A stretch of DNA of 64,000 nt, taken from Saprospiraceae bacterium. GTDB taxonomy: Bacteria; Bacteroidota; Bacteroidia; Chitinophagales; Saprospiraceae. The notes under the pieces are model-generated. The model had not been told where the DNA came from, made no database searches, and saw only the letters and a program-made list of their open reading frames with translations. Shown one piece after another: positions 46,302-55,590 of the stretch (positions are counted from its first letter, which is position 1; every line of letters starts with the position of its first letter). Position numbers and translations under genes: made by a program. The DNA is taken from contig JADKFC010000013.1 in assembly GCA_016717655.1 (NCBI GenBank), positions 62,001 to 126,000 on the forward strand, given 5' to 3'.

Positions 46302-47704
46302 TGGCTCAGACCGCCATCAAAAACAAAGGACTCGACTGGCTGTTGCTCTCACTTTATGTAAGTTTGGTGCTGATCGGTTGGTTAATGTTGTATTCTTCCA
46401 CCTACGATGAGGCACGCCCCTTTGCTTTTCTTGATTTCACTACAGAGATTGGTAAACAGTCAATGTGGGTCTTGATCAGCCTTTTGGTGTTTGTGGCCAC
46501 CCTTACCATTGAATGGAATTTTTGGAACACCTTTTCTATTCCTTTTTATGTTATTTCTCTTATCCTTTTGGCCGGAGTCCCTTTTTTAGGGGTCGAGATC
46601 AAGGGCAATAAATCCTGGTATGATCTGGGTGTTGGTTCTTTTCAACCGTCAGAAGTAGCTAAGTTTTGTACAGCCCTGGCTCTGGCAAGTTATCTGAGTT
46701 TTAACAAAAACAACTTGCGGGACAATAAGGTATTGCTCACGGCTATTTCCATTTTCACGGTGCCTATATTATTGATTCTACTTCAACCGGACGCGGGCAG
46801 CGCTTTGGTATTTATGTCGTTTTTTATGTTGCTCTACCGCAAAGGTCTTTCAGGTCTGGTGTATGTTTTGGCCTTTTCCCTGATTGGCATCTTTATCTTT
46901 TCGCTCACCTTCAGTCCCTTTTTTATTTTAGTCCTTTCTTTGTTCGCAGCCTTTTTATTTCTGCTTTTTAATTTCGAATTTTCTCCCAGGACGGTTGCCA
47001 TAGCAGTGGCCTCAATTGCTGCCTCAATTGTTGCTTATAAATATCAAAATCTCGCAGTGGTATGGATCGTACCTGCAGCTGGCACACTGATTGCCACCTT
47101 TCTATCGGTTAAGGAAAGGCAATTCAGGGTATTGACGTTGATTTTGGTTTCTGCCTTTCTTACCATTGGTCTATCGTATACAACCCAATATGTGTTTGAC
47201 AATGTACTGAAACCCCACCAGCAAGAACGAATCAACATCTGGCTCAGACCTGAAAAATGTGACCCCCGAGGTCCCCTTTACAACCTCATCCAATCCAAGC
47301 TGGCCATTGGTTCAGGAGGATTTGCAGGTAAAGGCTTCCTCAACGGAGAAATGACCAAACTCAACTACGTACCCGAACAATCAACCGACTTTATTTTTTC
47401 CATCGTTGGAGAAGAACAGGGCTTTATAGGCACGGCTTCGGTCATTGTACTTTTTGTCCTACTCATCATCAGGTCGGTGGTAGTCGCTGAAAGGGCCAAG
47501 TTAGAGTTTATTAGAAATTATGCCTATGGCATTGCGGGCATCCTCTTTGTCCATACTTTTGTCAATATTGGAATGACCATGGGTCTGATGCCCATCATTG
47601 GTATTCCCTTGCCCTTGGTGAGCAGGGGGGGTACCTCATTGCTTATCTTCAGTGTCATGATTAGTGTCCTAATTAGAATGGATGCTTCCAGATACCGATC
47701 TTAA
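46301..47704 (+). CDS. rodA: Rod-shape peptidoglycan glycosyltransferase RodA
   Basis: A 467-residue SEDS-family polytopic membrane protein with about ten transmembrane helices. Hallmarks are GVEIKGNKSWYDLG and FQPSEVAKFC near residues 95-125, LLQPDAGSALVF near 165, and the extracytoplasmic YVPEQSTDFIFSIVGEEQG and PLVSRGGTSLL toward the C-terminus. SEDS proteins polymerise lipid II with a class B PBP (PBP2), here during elongation. The protein is longer than E. coli RodA because of extra hydrophobic segments in the middle (residues ~190-260), a feature often seen in Bacteroidota. No mreBCD or pbp2 lies nearby in the window. Confidence 0.94.
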   Translation: MAQTAIKNKGLDWLLLSLYVSLVLIGWLMLYSSTYDEARPFAFLDFTTEIGKQSMWVLISLLVFVATLTIEWNFWNTFSIPFYVISLILLAGVPFLGVEIKGNKSWYDLGVGSFQPSEVAKFCTALALASYLSFNKNNLRDNKVLLTAISIFTVPILLILLQPDAGSALVFMSFFMLLYRKGLSGLVYVLAFSLIGIFIFSLTFSPFFILVLSLFAAFLFLLFNFEFSPRTVAIAVASIAASIVAYKYQNLAVVWIVPAAGTLIATFLSVKERQFRVLTLILVSAFLTIGLSYTTQYVFDNVLKPHQQERINIWLRPEKCDPRGPLYNLIQSKLAIGSGGFAGKGFLNGEMTKLNYVPEQSTDFIFSIVGEEQGFIGTASVIVLFVLLIIRSVVVAERAKLEFIRNYAYGIAGILFVHTFVNIGMTMGLMPIIGIPLPLVSRGGTSLLIFSVMISVLIRMDASRYRS

Positions 47705-47716
47705 TTAAATTAGTGT

Positions 47717-48844
47717 ATGTTTTCAATTATAGCCAAAGACCCTTTCAGCGGTGCCAGGGCCGGAGTAATGCAAACCGGACATGGCGACATTCTAACCCCC
47801 ATTTTTATGCCCGTTGGTACCCAGGGCAGTGTCAAAGGAATTCACCAACATGAGCTCAATGATGAGGTAAAGGCCCAGATTATTTTAGGTAATACCTACC
47901 ACCTCTACCTCAGACCCGGCCTTGAAATATTGGAAAGAGCAGGTGGATTGCATCGTTTTATTGCCTGGAACAAGCCCATGCTTACCGACAGTGGAGGATA
48001 CCAGGTGTACTCACTGAGTGGCATGAGAAAAATAAAAGAAGAAGGTGTCAAATTTCAAAGTCATATCGATGGTTCTTACCACCTCTTCACACCTGAAAAT
48101 GTGATGGACATTCAAAGGACCATAGGTGCCGACATTGTCATGGCTTTTGATGAGTGTACACCTTATCCCTGCGATTTTCAATATGCCAAAAGGTCGATGG
48201 CCATGACCCACCGCTGGCTGACCCGATGCATCAGTAGATTTGACGAAACCGAAAGTAAATACGGTTATGATCAAATTTTTGCCCCTATTGTTCAGGGCAG
48301 CACTTATCCGGAGCTCAGAAAAGAATCAGCTGAATTTGTAGCATCTTGCAACAGAGCCATGAATGCAATAGGTGGACTTTCTGTAGGTGAGCCCCATGAA
48401 GACATGTATGCCATGACCGAGTTGGTTTGCGGCATCTTACCCTATGACAAACCCAGGTATTTGATGGGAGTGGGTCTGCCAGAAAACATACTGGAAAGCA
48501 TTGCCCTTGGCATCGATTTTTTTGATTGTGTTTTGCCTACCAGAAACGCGCGCCATGGAATACTGTACACTAGTGAAGGCGTCATCCACATCAAAAACGC
48601 CAAGTGGAAGGATGACCTGAGTGCCATTGATTCAAACAGCACCAGCCATTTGAGCCAAAAGCACAGCAGAGCTTACCTTCGCCACCTTTTTCAGGCAGGA
48701 GAAATGCTTGCCTTACAGATTGCCAGCTTGCACAATCTTTGTTTTTTCCTTTGGCTGGTTGAAACTGCCCGCGAAAAAATCATTGCCGGAGAATTTGCGG
48801 CATGGAAAAATCACATCATTCCTACCCTGCGTCAAAAATTATAA
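47717..48844 (+). CDS. tgt: Queuine/preQ1 tRNA-ribosyltransferase (Zn-cysteine motif replaced by Ser)
   Basis: A 375-residue TIM-barrel tRNA-guanine transglycosylase, which exchanges G34 for preQ1 in tRNAs with GUN anticodons. Catalytic features: MLTDSGGYQVYSL with the Asp, FDECTPYPCDFQYA, IVQGSTYPELR, and GGLSVGEP. FDCVLPTRNARHG precedes the second Asp region. In E. coli Tgt the zinc is held by CxCxxC and a His. Here the aligned positions in DSNSTSHLSQKHSRAYL are Ser, Ser and Ser, while the His in SLHNL remains. I believe related Bacteroidota Tgts share this loss. Two genes downstream lies queG, the last queuosine enzyme. Confidence 0.93.
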   Translation: MFSIIAKDPFSGARAGVMQTGHGDILTPIFMPVGTQGSVKGIHQHELNDEVKAQIILGNTYHLYLRPGLEILERAGGLHRFIAWNKPMLTDSGGYQVYSLSGMRKIKEEGVKFQSHIDGSYHLFTPENVMDIQRTIGADIVMAFDECTPYPCDFQYAKRSMAMTHRWLTRCISRFDETESKYGYDQIFAPIVQGSTYPELRKESAEFVASCNRAMNAIGGLSVGEPHEDMYAMTELVCGILPYDKPRYLMGVGLPENILESIALGIDFFDCVLPTRNARHGILYTSEGVIHIKNAKWKDDLSAIDSNSTSHLSQKHSRAYLRHLFQAGEMLALQIASLHNLCFFLWLVETAREKIIAGEFAAWKNHIIPTLRQKL

Positions 48845-48845
48845 A

Positions 48846-49982
48846 ATGCACCGCGCTCCTGCTGTATTTGAATACTTTACCACCCATTTTGGTCGACCCA
48901 CTGTTTTTATTTCAGCGGCCGGGAGAGCCAACATCATTGGTGAGCACACCGATTACCACGAGGGCTTTGTTATGCCCTTTGCCATTGATACCGGCATTCA
49001 TTTTTGTGCTGGCCCCTCCGATGGCAATGAAGGAAAAATCATCAGCCTCGATTTTGATGAAAGTTTTGTTTACGATGCCTTACCAGCCAAGGGAAGTTGG
49101 CAGCTCTACGTTTATGGCTTACTACAAGATATCAAAGAGAAGTACCAAATCACAAAAATACCCAATATTGTTTTTGGTGGTGATTTGCCCATGGGAGCAG
49201 GCGTATCATCATCTTCCGCTTTGTGTTGTGGCTTGATTGAAACCTTTGATCAGTATTTTCAGCTTGGCCTCAGTCCCTTGGATAAAGTTTTATGGGCATC
49301 CGCCATTGAGCATGGCACCGGTGTTCGAGGGGGTAAAATGGATCAATACGCTATTTGCAACGGGCAGATCGGCAGTGCCATGTTATTGGATTGTCGCACC
49401 ATGCAACACAAAGACATTGCCCTGCCTGAATCATGGCAGTTTCTTTTGATCAATACAGGGGTCAAACACAACCTGGCTTTCACAGCTTATAATGACAGAA
49501 GGGCAGAAGCTGAATCAGCCCTATACCTGTTGCAAACCCAATTTCCACATCTGAAAACCCTACGGGATGTGGAAGTTGGTCAAATTGAACAAGTGCTTGA
49601 AAAAGGAAGTAAGGCTTACAACAGGGCGCTGCATGTGGTTGCAGAAAACAAAAGGGTGCTATCCTTTGAATTAAGTGCTACCATAGGTGATATCCGAAGT
49701 GCCGGTCGCCTGCTGGATCAAAGCCATCAAAGCCTGAGAGATCTTTACGAAGTAAGCTGTCCTGAACTCGATTTTCTGCAACAACAGGCCTCCAAATGCA
49801 GCTCCATCTTCGGGTCACGGATGATGGGAGGAGGTTTTGGTGGTTGTACCATCCACCTGATCCAGGAGTTGAACAAAGAAGAAATCAAGGGTATTCAGAC
49901 AACCTATGAAAAAAAATTCGGACATTTTCCAGCATCGTTTGTGGTACACCCTGCGCAGGGACTGATTCGACATGACGTCTAA
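48846..49982 (+). CDS. galK: Galactokinase
   Basis: A 378-residue GHMP kinase. The galactokinase signature appears as GRANIIGEHTDYHEGFV near residue 25. The ATP loop is GAGVSSSSALCCGL near 118, and the third motif SRMMGGGFGGCTIHL near residue 320. It phosphorylates galactose to galactose-1-phosphate for the Leloir pathway. The frame is open to 48708, but that would lie inside tgt; ATG 48846 directly after the tgt stop fits the family start. No galT or galE is adjacent. It overlaps queG by 11 bases. Confidence 0.93.
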   Translation: MHRAPAVFEYFTTHFGRPTVFISAAGRANIIGEHTDYHEGFVMPFAIDTGIHFCAGPSDGNEGKIISLDFDESFVYDALPAKGSWQLYVYGLLQDIKEKYQITKIPNIVFGGDLPMGAGVSSSSALCCGLIETFDQYFQLGLSPLDKVLWASAIEHGTGVRGGKMDQYAICNGQIGSAMLLDCRTMQHKDIALPESWQFLLINTGVKHNLAFTAYNDRRAEAESALYLLQTQFPHLKTLRDVEVGQIEQVLEKGSKAYNRALHVVAENKRVLSFELSATIGDIRSAGRLLDQSHQSLRDLYEVSCPELDFLQQQASKCSSIFGSRMMGGGFGGCTIHLIQELNKEEIKGIQTTYEKKFGHFPASFVVHPAQGLIRHDV

Positions 49983-50913
49983 GCAGCAATTGACCCAACA
50001 GATCAAACAAAAAGCCTTGGACCTTGGTTTTTCGGGCATTGCTTTGGCAAAGGCTGAGTTTATGGAGGAAGAAGCCAGAAACTTGGAAAACTGGCTCAAC
50101 CAAAACTACCATGGTGAGATGGCCTACATGGAAAATCACTTTGATTTGCGCACCGACCCAACGAGGCTGGTACCCGGAGCAAAGACGGTCATAAGCCTGA
50201 TGTACAATTATTATACACCTCTTCATCAAGAAGATAATGATGCCCCAAGGATATCAATGTACGCCCTGGGCAAGGATTATCACAAGGTGGTCAGAAAAAA
50301 ACTAAAAACCCTGCTCCATGAAATTCGTTTGCTGGCGGGTGATGTGCAAGGCAGGGTCTTTGTGGATTCAGCCCCCATTCTGGAGCGCGACTGGGCCAAA
50401 AGGTCGGGTTTGGGCTGGATGGGTAAAAACACCTTACTCATAAGCCCTGCCAAAGGGTCCTGGTTTTTTTTGGGGGAAATTATCATTGATACCGAGCTTA
50501 GCTACGACTTACCCATTAAAGACCACTGTGGCACCTGCAGGCGATGCATAGAAGCCTGCCCAACCCAGGCCATTTCGTCGGAAGGATATTTGATGGATGG
50601 TTCTAAGTGCATTTCCTATCTTACCATTGAACTTAAAAATGAAATTCCCTCTTCTTTTGAAGGAAAGATGGAAAACTGGGTCTTTGGCTGCGATATTTGT
50701 CAGCAGGTATGTCCTTGGAATCGTTTTTCGCAACCTCACAAAGAAGGTGATTTTAATCCCCACCCCATGGTACTTGGGCTAGATCAAAAAGGATGGGAAG
50801 ACCTAAGTCAGTCGCAATTTGATGAGTGGTTTGGCCATACCCCTTTAAAACGAACCGGCTTTGAAGGCTTGCAGCGCAATCTCCGCTTTTTGAGGCGCCG
50901 CCAAGATGACTGA
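49972..50913 (+). CDS. queG: Epoxyqueuosine reductase
   Basis: A 313-residue cobalamin-dependent reductase that converts epoxyqueuosine to queuosine in tRNA. It has the N-terminal DUF1730-type region (GEMAYMENHFDLRTDP) and the QueG core (VDSAPILERDWAKRSGLGWMGKNTLL with the catalytic Asp). Two 4Fe-4S ferredoxin motifs follow: CGTCRRCIEACPTQAI near residue 185 and CDICQQVCPWN near 240. Length is slightly short, lacking the HEAT-like C-terminal extension of some QueG proteins. With tgt two genes upstream, it indicates queuosine modification from one operon. Confidence 0.94.
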   Translation: MTSKQQLTQQIKQKALDLGFSGIALAKAEFMEEEARNLENWLNQNYHGEMAYMENHFDLRTDPTRLVPGAKTVISLMYNYYTPLHQEDNDAPRISMYALGKDYHKVVRKKLKTLLHEIRLLAGDVQGRVFVDSAPILERDWAKRSGLGWMGKNTLLISPAKGSWFFLGEIIIDTELSYDLPIKDHCGTCRRCIEACPTQAISSEGYLMDGSKCISYLTIELKNEIPSSFEGKMENWVFGCDICQQVCPWNRFSQPHKEGDFNPHPMVLGLDQKGWEDLSQSQFDEWFGHTPLKRTGFEGLQRNLRFLRRRQDD

Positions 50914-50934
50914 CAATGGATGCTCAGTTTTTCC

Positions 50935-50942
50935 TATTTTTG
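50935..50942 (+). promoter_or_regulatory. -7 promoter box of the AI-2E permease gene
   Basis: TATTTTTG matches TAnnTTTG, 12 bases before the TTG start at 50955. Read-through from queG is also possible. Confidence 0.4.
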
Positions 50943-50954
50943 TAAAAAAGTCTA

Positions 50955-52205
50955 TTGAAATTTAATCTCAGATACCTCCTTGCCCTGATTCCGCTTTCTG
51001 TGGCGGCTGTGCTCATCTATTGGTTTAGCAATATTGTGACCTATGTCATTGTTGCCTGGGCAGTATCGATGATTGGCGCCCCACTGGTTACCCGCCTGCG
51101 ACCCTATCTGGGCAAGTCCGGGGCAGCCTTTGTTACCCTTGGAAGTTTTGTTTTTATTGGAGGTTTACTCTTGTACATCTTTATTCCACCCCTTGTCAAC
51201 CAGGCTCGGTATCTATCAAGAATTGATTACAGCAAAGTAATTGGTGGTGTTGAGCAACCCATTCATGACTGGGAAAACTGGCTCATTGATAAGGGTTTGA
51301 TGCCTAAGAAAAAATCAGTACCCATTGCCAAAAAAGACAGCCTCAACAATAATTTTATCTTTGAACAAACTTACCCGGCAGATTCCCTGCTGCCCAATCA
51401 GCCAGGAAACATAGTCATTACCGTGAAACTGGATGCATCAGACCTCATTTCGAAAGAAAAGAAGGAAGCAGACAAAGAAGAAAATCCGGATTTTTTTGAA
51501 AAATTAAAAAGCAACCTTGTTTACTATATTAATCCATCAAGGATCCAATATTTTTTTAATGCTACAGTGGGTGCATTTGGCAACCTGATTTTAGGCATCT
51601 CATCCGTGCTGTTTATTTCCTTCTTTTTTCTAAGAGAACAGGGACTGTTTTACAAGATGATTCAATCTTTGGTACCCAATGAATATGAGGCCAAGGCCGC
51701 CCATGCCATAGATCAGACCAGCAAGTTACTTATCAGGTATTTTTCAGGTATCCTGCTGCAAATGGCCATTGTCACCCTGTTGGTCTCGGTACCTTTGCGT
51801 ATTATGGGCATTGACAATGCCTTACTCATTGCCTTTTTTGCAGCCATCCTCAACGTTATACCTTACATCGGACCCATCATTGGTGCCTTATTTGGGGTAG
51901 TCATTACATTGTCATCCAACCCATCAGCCCCTTTCTATTCAGAAATGATGCCGGAAATGATCCGAGTTCTAAGCGTGTTTATCATTATGCAGATCATTGA
52001 CAATTTTGTACTACAACCCATCATCTTTTCAAAGAGTGTCAAAGCGCACCCATTGGAAATTTTCCTGGTAGTACTCATCGGTGCCAAGTTGGGCGGCATC
52101 CTGGGCATGGTTTTGGCCATACCCTTGTACACTGTGTTCAGAGTGATTGGCAAAGTGTTTCTCAGCGAATTTAAGGTTATCCAAAACCTGACTAGAAATA
52201 TTTAA
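50955..52205 (+). CDS. AI-2E family transporter (PerM/YdiK type)
   Basis: A 416-residue multi-pass inner-membrane protein. Two helices at the N-terminus (LLALIPLSVAAVLIYWF and a second by residue 75), a periplasmic insert rich in Lys/Asp (residues ~90-190), and five or six helices in the C-terminal half, with the family motif NVIPYIGPIIGALFG near residue 300 and IIDNFVLQPIIFSKSVKAHP. Members have been linked to autoinducer-2 or ion export, but most are uncharacterised. The start is a TTG; no closer ATG precedes the first helix. Its stop overlaps a 12-codon mini-frame before wzm. Confidence 0.88.
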   Translation: MKFNLRYLLALIPLSVAAVLIYWFSNIVTYVIVAWAVSMIGAPLVTRLRPYLGKSGAAFVTLGSFVFIGGLLLYIFIPPLVNQARYLSRIDYSKVIGGVEQPIHDWENWLIDKGLMPKKKSVPIAKKDSLNNNFIFEQTYPADSLLPNQPGNIVITVKLDASDLISKEKKEADKEENPDFFEKLKSNLVYYINPSRIQYFFNATVGAFGNLILGISSVLFISFFFLREQGLFYKMIQSLVPNEYEAKAAHAIDQTSKLLIRYFSGILLQMAIVTLLVSVPLRIMGIDNALLIAFFAAILNVIPYIGPIIGALFGVVITLSSNPSAPFYSEMMPEMIRVLSVFIIMQIIDNFVLQPIIFSKSVKAHPLEIFLVVLIGAKLGGILGMVLAIPLYTVFRVIGKVFLSEFKVIQNLTRNI

Positions 52206-52240
52206 TGGCAGAAAAAATGACCATACCATCAAATGGCTGA
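52205..52240 (+). other. Possible 11-residue coupling mini-ORF between the AI-2E gene and wzm
   Basis: An ATG overlapping the upstream stop (TAATG) opens a frame MAEKMTIPSNG whose stop overlaps the wzm start (TGATG). It links the translation of the two genes base by base. It may be a real coupling peptide or chance; no ribosome-binding site of its own is needed for re-initiation. Confidence 0.25.
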
Positions 52241-53040
52241 TGCCCGTTTCCAATTGGCAGTGGCCCCACTTGACCGAAGCTTGGCAATACCGTTCTTTGT
52301 GCCTTCAATTGGCTTTAAAAGATTTCAGGATCAGGTACCAACAATCTTTGCTGGGTCCTGCATGGGCCGTTCTCAATCCTTTGCTGTCAACCCTCATCCT
52401 TATCGCTGTATTTCAACGCATGGCAGGGGTGACCATTGAAGGCGTCAAACCCTATGCCTTTGCCTTTTCCGGCATGGTTGTGTGGACCTTTTATGCCTCA
52501 ATTATTCCTGAAGCCCTCAATGGTATGTTGGCAGCTTCACCCTTGTTTAGAAAAATATATTTTCCCAAACTCATTTTGCCCGTTTCCAAAATGCTCAATG
52601 CAAGCATTGAAACAGGCGTGTCTTTCGTATTGTTTTTGATGGCCTGTATTTGGTGGCAACAGGACCTTCAATGGACTGCCATCATTCACCTGCCCCTATT
52701 TTTGGTTATGGCCCTTCTTACCGGATTGGGGCTCGCCTTGTGGGCCAGTGTTTTGGTGGCATTGTCTCGCGACTTTGTGCATGGCATACCCCATCTCATT
52801 CGATTGGGCATTTTTGTCTGCCCGATAGCCTATCCGGTTTCCTTGGTGCCAGCCCACTGGCAAATCATTTATTTTTTGAATCCGGTATCAGGATTAATTG
52901 AATATTTTAGGTGGATCTGTTTTCCGCTGTATGATTTTGTACCCTATATCTGGATTTCACTAACCGTTGCATTTGTTATCACAATTTCGGGTCTGCTTGT
53001 TTTCACAAAAATCGAAGGTCGACTCAACGACCAGATGTAA
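52240..53040 (+). CDS. wzm: ABC-2 type polysaccharide export permease (Wzm/TagG)
   Basis: A 266-residue permease with six transmembrane helices. The cytoplasmic N-terminus has ALKDFRIRYQQSLLGPAWAVLNP, the conserved amphipathic entry of O-antigen and teichoic acid exporters. KIYFPKLILPVSKM follows the first pair of helices, and the C-terminal helix ends in VFTKIEGRLNDQM. Two Wzm subunits would pair with Wzt, encoded next, to move undecaprenyl-linked glycan across the inner membrane. The start is coupled to the mini-frame upstream. Confidence 0.92.
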   Translation: MPVSNWQWPHLTEAWQYRSLCLQLALKDFRIRYQQSLLGPAWAVLNPLLSTLILIAVFQRMAGVTIEGVKPYAFAFSGMVVWTFYASIIPEALNGMLAASPLFRKIYFPKLILPVSKMLNASIETGVSFVLFLMACIWWQQDLQWTAIIHLPLFLVMALLTGLGLALWASVLVALSRDFVHGIPHLIRLGIFVCPIAYPVSLVPAHWQIIYFLNPVSGLIEYFRWICFPLYDFVPYIWISLTVAFVITISGLLVFTKIEGRLNDQM

Positions 53041-53049
53041 ATCTGCACC

Positions 53050-54186
53050 ATGGGCACATCCGTTATCATAGCAGAAAATTTGACCAAAAGTTACCGAAGA
53101 GTCAAAACAGGTAGCAAAAAGGCTTCGGCTTTATCAGCCTTTTTTTCAAAAAATGTAGAAAGTTTCAAAGCCCTCGACAATCTTAATTTTGAAGTGGGCC
53201 AGGGCGAGATCCTTGGATTGATTGGCGGAAACGGGGCAGGAAAAACCACCTTGTTAAAGCTCATGGCCAGGATTACCCAACCCTCGGCCGGTAGGTTGGG
53301 CATCAAAGGCAGGTTATCTGCCTTACTAGAGGTGGGTACCGGCTTTCACCCGGATTTGACGGGTAGAGAAAACATCTTGCTCAATGGCAGTTTGCTGGGC
53401 ATGAGCCGTCAGGAAATCCTTCGTAAAATGGACCAGATCATCGACTTTTCGGGGATTGAGGCATTTATTGATACCCAGGTAAAAAATTATTCATCGGGTA
53501 TGTTTGTGCGTTTGGGTTTTTCGGTCAGCGCTCATCTTGATGCCGATATCCTCTTGCTCGACGAAGTGATGGCAGTTGGAGATGCGGCATTCCAGCACAA
53601 ATCATTGGAAAAAGTGGAAGCACTGGTTGCAGATGGCAAAACAGTGATAGTGGCCAGCCATGCCATGAATGCATTGCGCAGCCTATGCCCTCAGACCCTG
53701 GTTTTACAAAGAGGCTGCCTTATAGCCAAAACCGACACCGCTACTGCTATCAACCATTACCTCGATACCATAGCCACAGAAAAAAACTATGCTTTCCACG
53801 GCCCATGGTCATCTCACTTTACATTACAAAAGATCAGGATCAATGAAGTTGCCATCGAAGAAGGAGCTTCGGTTTCGCCCCTTTCTGCCATTCAAATTTC
53901 TTTGTCACTATCACACCAAAGTAGGGAGGCATTCAGAATTACCTTGAGCCTTTATTTTGATGGTATCAGGTGTTTTACGATGCACGATGTGCCCTTTCAG
54001 GCTTCTTCATCGACGCACATCACATCCGAGTTTATCATTCCTGCCTGTACCCTTCGGCCGGGCAAGTGGGTCATAGCAGTTGGCGGACACAATGAAAACA
54101 TGAGTCAGTGGTTTTGGAATGATCAATGTGCGGTGCTGGAAGTGGAAGAAAAGTATGGGCCGGGACTTGAAAAAATAAAGAATTGA
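53050..54186 (+). CDS. wzt: ABC-type polysaccharide export ATPase (Wzt) with C-terminal extra domain
   Basis: A 378-residue ATPase. Walker A is IGGNGAGKTTLL near residue 60. The Wzt/TagH-type region is LSALLEVGTGFHPDLTGREN, the ABC signature NYSSGMFVRLGFS, Walker B DILLLDEVMAVGD, and the switch His in VASHAM. After residue ~240 an additional beta-rich domain (about 135 residues) resembles the Wzt C-terminal carbohydrate-binding domain, which in E. coli O9a recognises the terminal modification of the glycan. It follows wzm by 9 bases. A methyltransferase-containing gene downstream could make such a chain-terminal cap. Confidence 0.92.
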   Translation: MGTSVIIAENLTKSYRRVKTGSKKASALSAFFSKNVESFKALDNLNFEVGQGEILGLIGGNGAGKTTLLKLMARITQPSAGRLGIKGRLSALLEVGTGFHPDLTGRENILLNGSLLGMSRQEILRKMDQIIDFSGIEAFIDTQVKNYSSGMFVRLGFSVSAHLDADILLLDEVMAVGDAAFQHKSLEKVEALVADGKTVIVASHAMNALRSLCPQTLVLQRGCLIAKTDTATAINHYLDTIATEKNYAFHGPWSSHFTLQKIRINEVAIEEGASVSPLSAIQISLSLSHQSREAFRITLSLYFDGIRCFTMHDVPFQASSSTHITSEFIIPACTLRPGKWVIAVGGHNENMSQWFWNDQCAVLEVEEKYGPGLEKIKN

Positions 54187-54188
54187 AC

Positions 54189-55590
54189 ATGATTCCTAAA
54201 ATTATCCACTATTGTTGGTTTGGCCAAAAGCCTTTGCCAGAAGCATTTGCAGGCTATATCAATGGTTGGAAAAAGGTATTACCTGATTATGAATTTGTAC
54301 AGTGGGATGAAACCAATTCACCCATCCATTTGCCATATATAACCAATGCATTAAAAGAAAATAATTGGGCCAACGTTTCCAATCTTGTGCGGTTGTGGGC
54401 TGTTTACACCCACGGTGGCATCTACCTCGACACCGATGTGCAATTGTTGAAAAATCTAGATGGTTTGTTAGCCCTGCGGTGTTTTTTCGGCAAAGAAAAA
54501 GGACAAAAGAGGATTTATGTCAACAATGCCGTTATGGGTGCGGAAGCAGGGCATTGGTTCATTAAAAAATGCTGGATTGAATTGCTTTACCATTTTGATG
54601 GAACAGAAAAAGCCAATCTTTCATCACCCGTGCTCACCACGCGTTTGCTGGAAGAAATGGAATTGATAGCCAACGATGAAGAGCAGCAAATAGAAGACAT
54701 TCAATTGTTTCCCTCCTCTGTATTCCATCCAAGATCGTGGTTCGACCCCGAGCCGGCCGTACCTGGAGATGACACCCTGGGCATCCATCACTATGCTAAA
54801 ACCTGGGGTGAAGATCAACTTACTACTACTTCTAATTGGTTAAAAAAATGGCTGAAAGTTGCAAAGAATCCGTTGAAGAAATGGCAAGAGCCAACAATAG
54901 ATAGGCAGCTACTGCAAAATAAAACCGTAACTGACGGCCCTTTTAGAGGCATCAAATACAGCAGAACCCAGGCCTATGGCTCATCGGTCTTACCAAAGCT
55001 GGCGGGTAGTTATGAAGCTTGCCTACATGCCATCTGGTATGAGTTTTTGTTGAATAATTACACCGGCATCATCCACTTGGGTGCGGGTGAGGGCTATTAC
55101 GTGAATGGTATGGAGCAATTGTTCCGACCTATCAACGGATCCATAGCTGTGGAATGTGATGCCAGAAATGTAGCCCTGTTAAAAGAAAACCTGTTGGCCA
55201 ACGAACTGGCAGAAAGAGTTACCATTATAAATGAGAAGGCCACGACTCATCATTTAAAACAATGGGGTGGACCCGGCAGAAAATTGTGGATTTGTGACAT
55301 TGAAGGAGATGAAAAAAATCTTTTTACCTCCGATTCGGTCCAACATCTGGCAGAAAGTGACATGGTCATAGAATTGCACGAATTTATGGACAGAGGGCTG
55401 GTAGACCACATTTCAACCGTTTTTTGTCATAGTCACAGCATCCAGCTGGTACAAGAAAATGAAATGGATCCGGTTTCGAAACGATTTTTAGCATCCTCAC
55501 AGGAGGCTGCCAATGCCTCTGAAATGTTTGGATGAAGGTAGGCCCGAGGCTATGCGTTGGGCGGTGATCAGATCCAGAAAATTTATATAG
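54189..55590 (+). CDS. GT32-type glycosyltransferase fused to a methyltransferase, frameshifted near the C-terminus
   Basis: The first ~225 residues are a DXD glycosyltransferase (MIPKIIHYCWFGQKPLP; GGIYLDTDVQLLKNL with the metal DXD). After a basic linker, residues ~255-450 form a Rossmann methyltransferase-like domain (GIIHLGAGEGYYVNG, AVECDARNVALLKENL). The reported frame ends SSQEAANASEMFG at 55535. In the next frame the sequence continues RLPMPLKCLDEGRPEAMRW and stops at 55590, which is the usual ending of this methyltransferase type. So one extra base lies near 55495-55510. It follows wzt; ATG 54189 is preferred over the overlapping TTG 54183. It could add and methylate a terminal sugar of the exported glycan. 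Confidence 0.82.

Noticed and set aside
48708..48845. Upstream extension of galK by 46 codons
   Set aside because: It lies inside tgt in another frame, and the galactokinase N-terminus fits ATG 48846.
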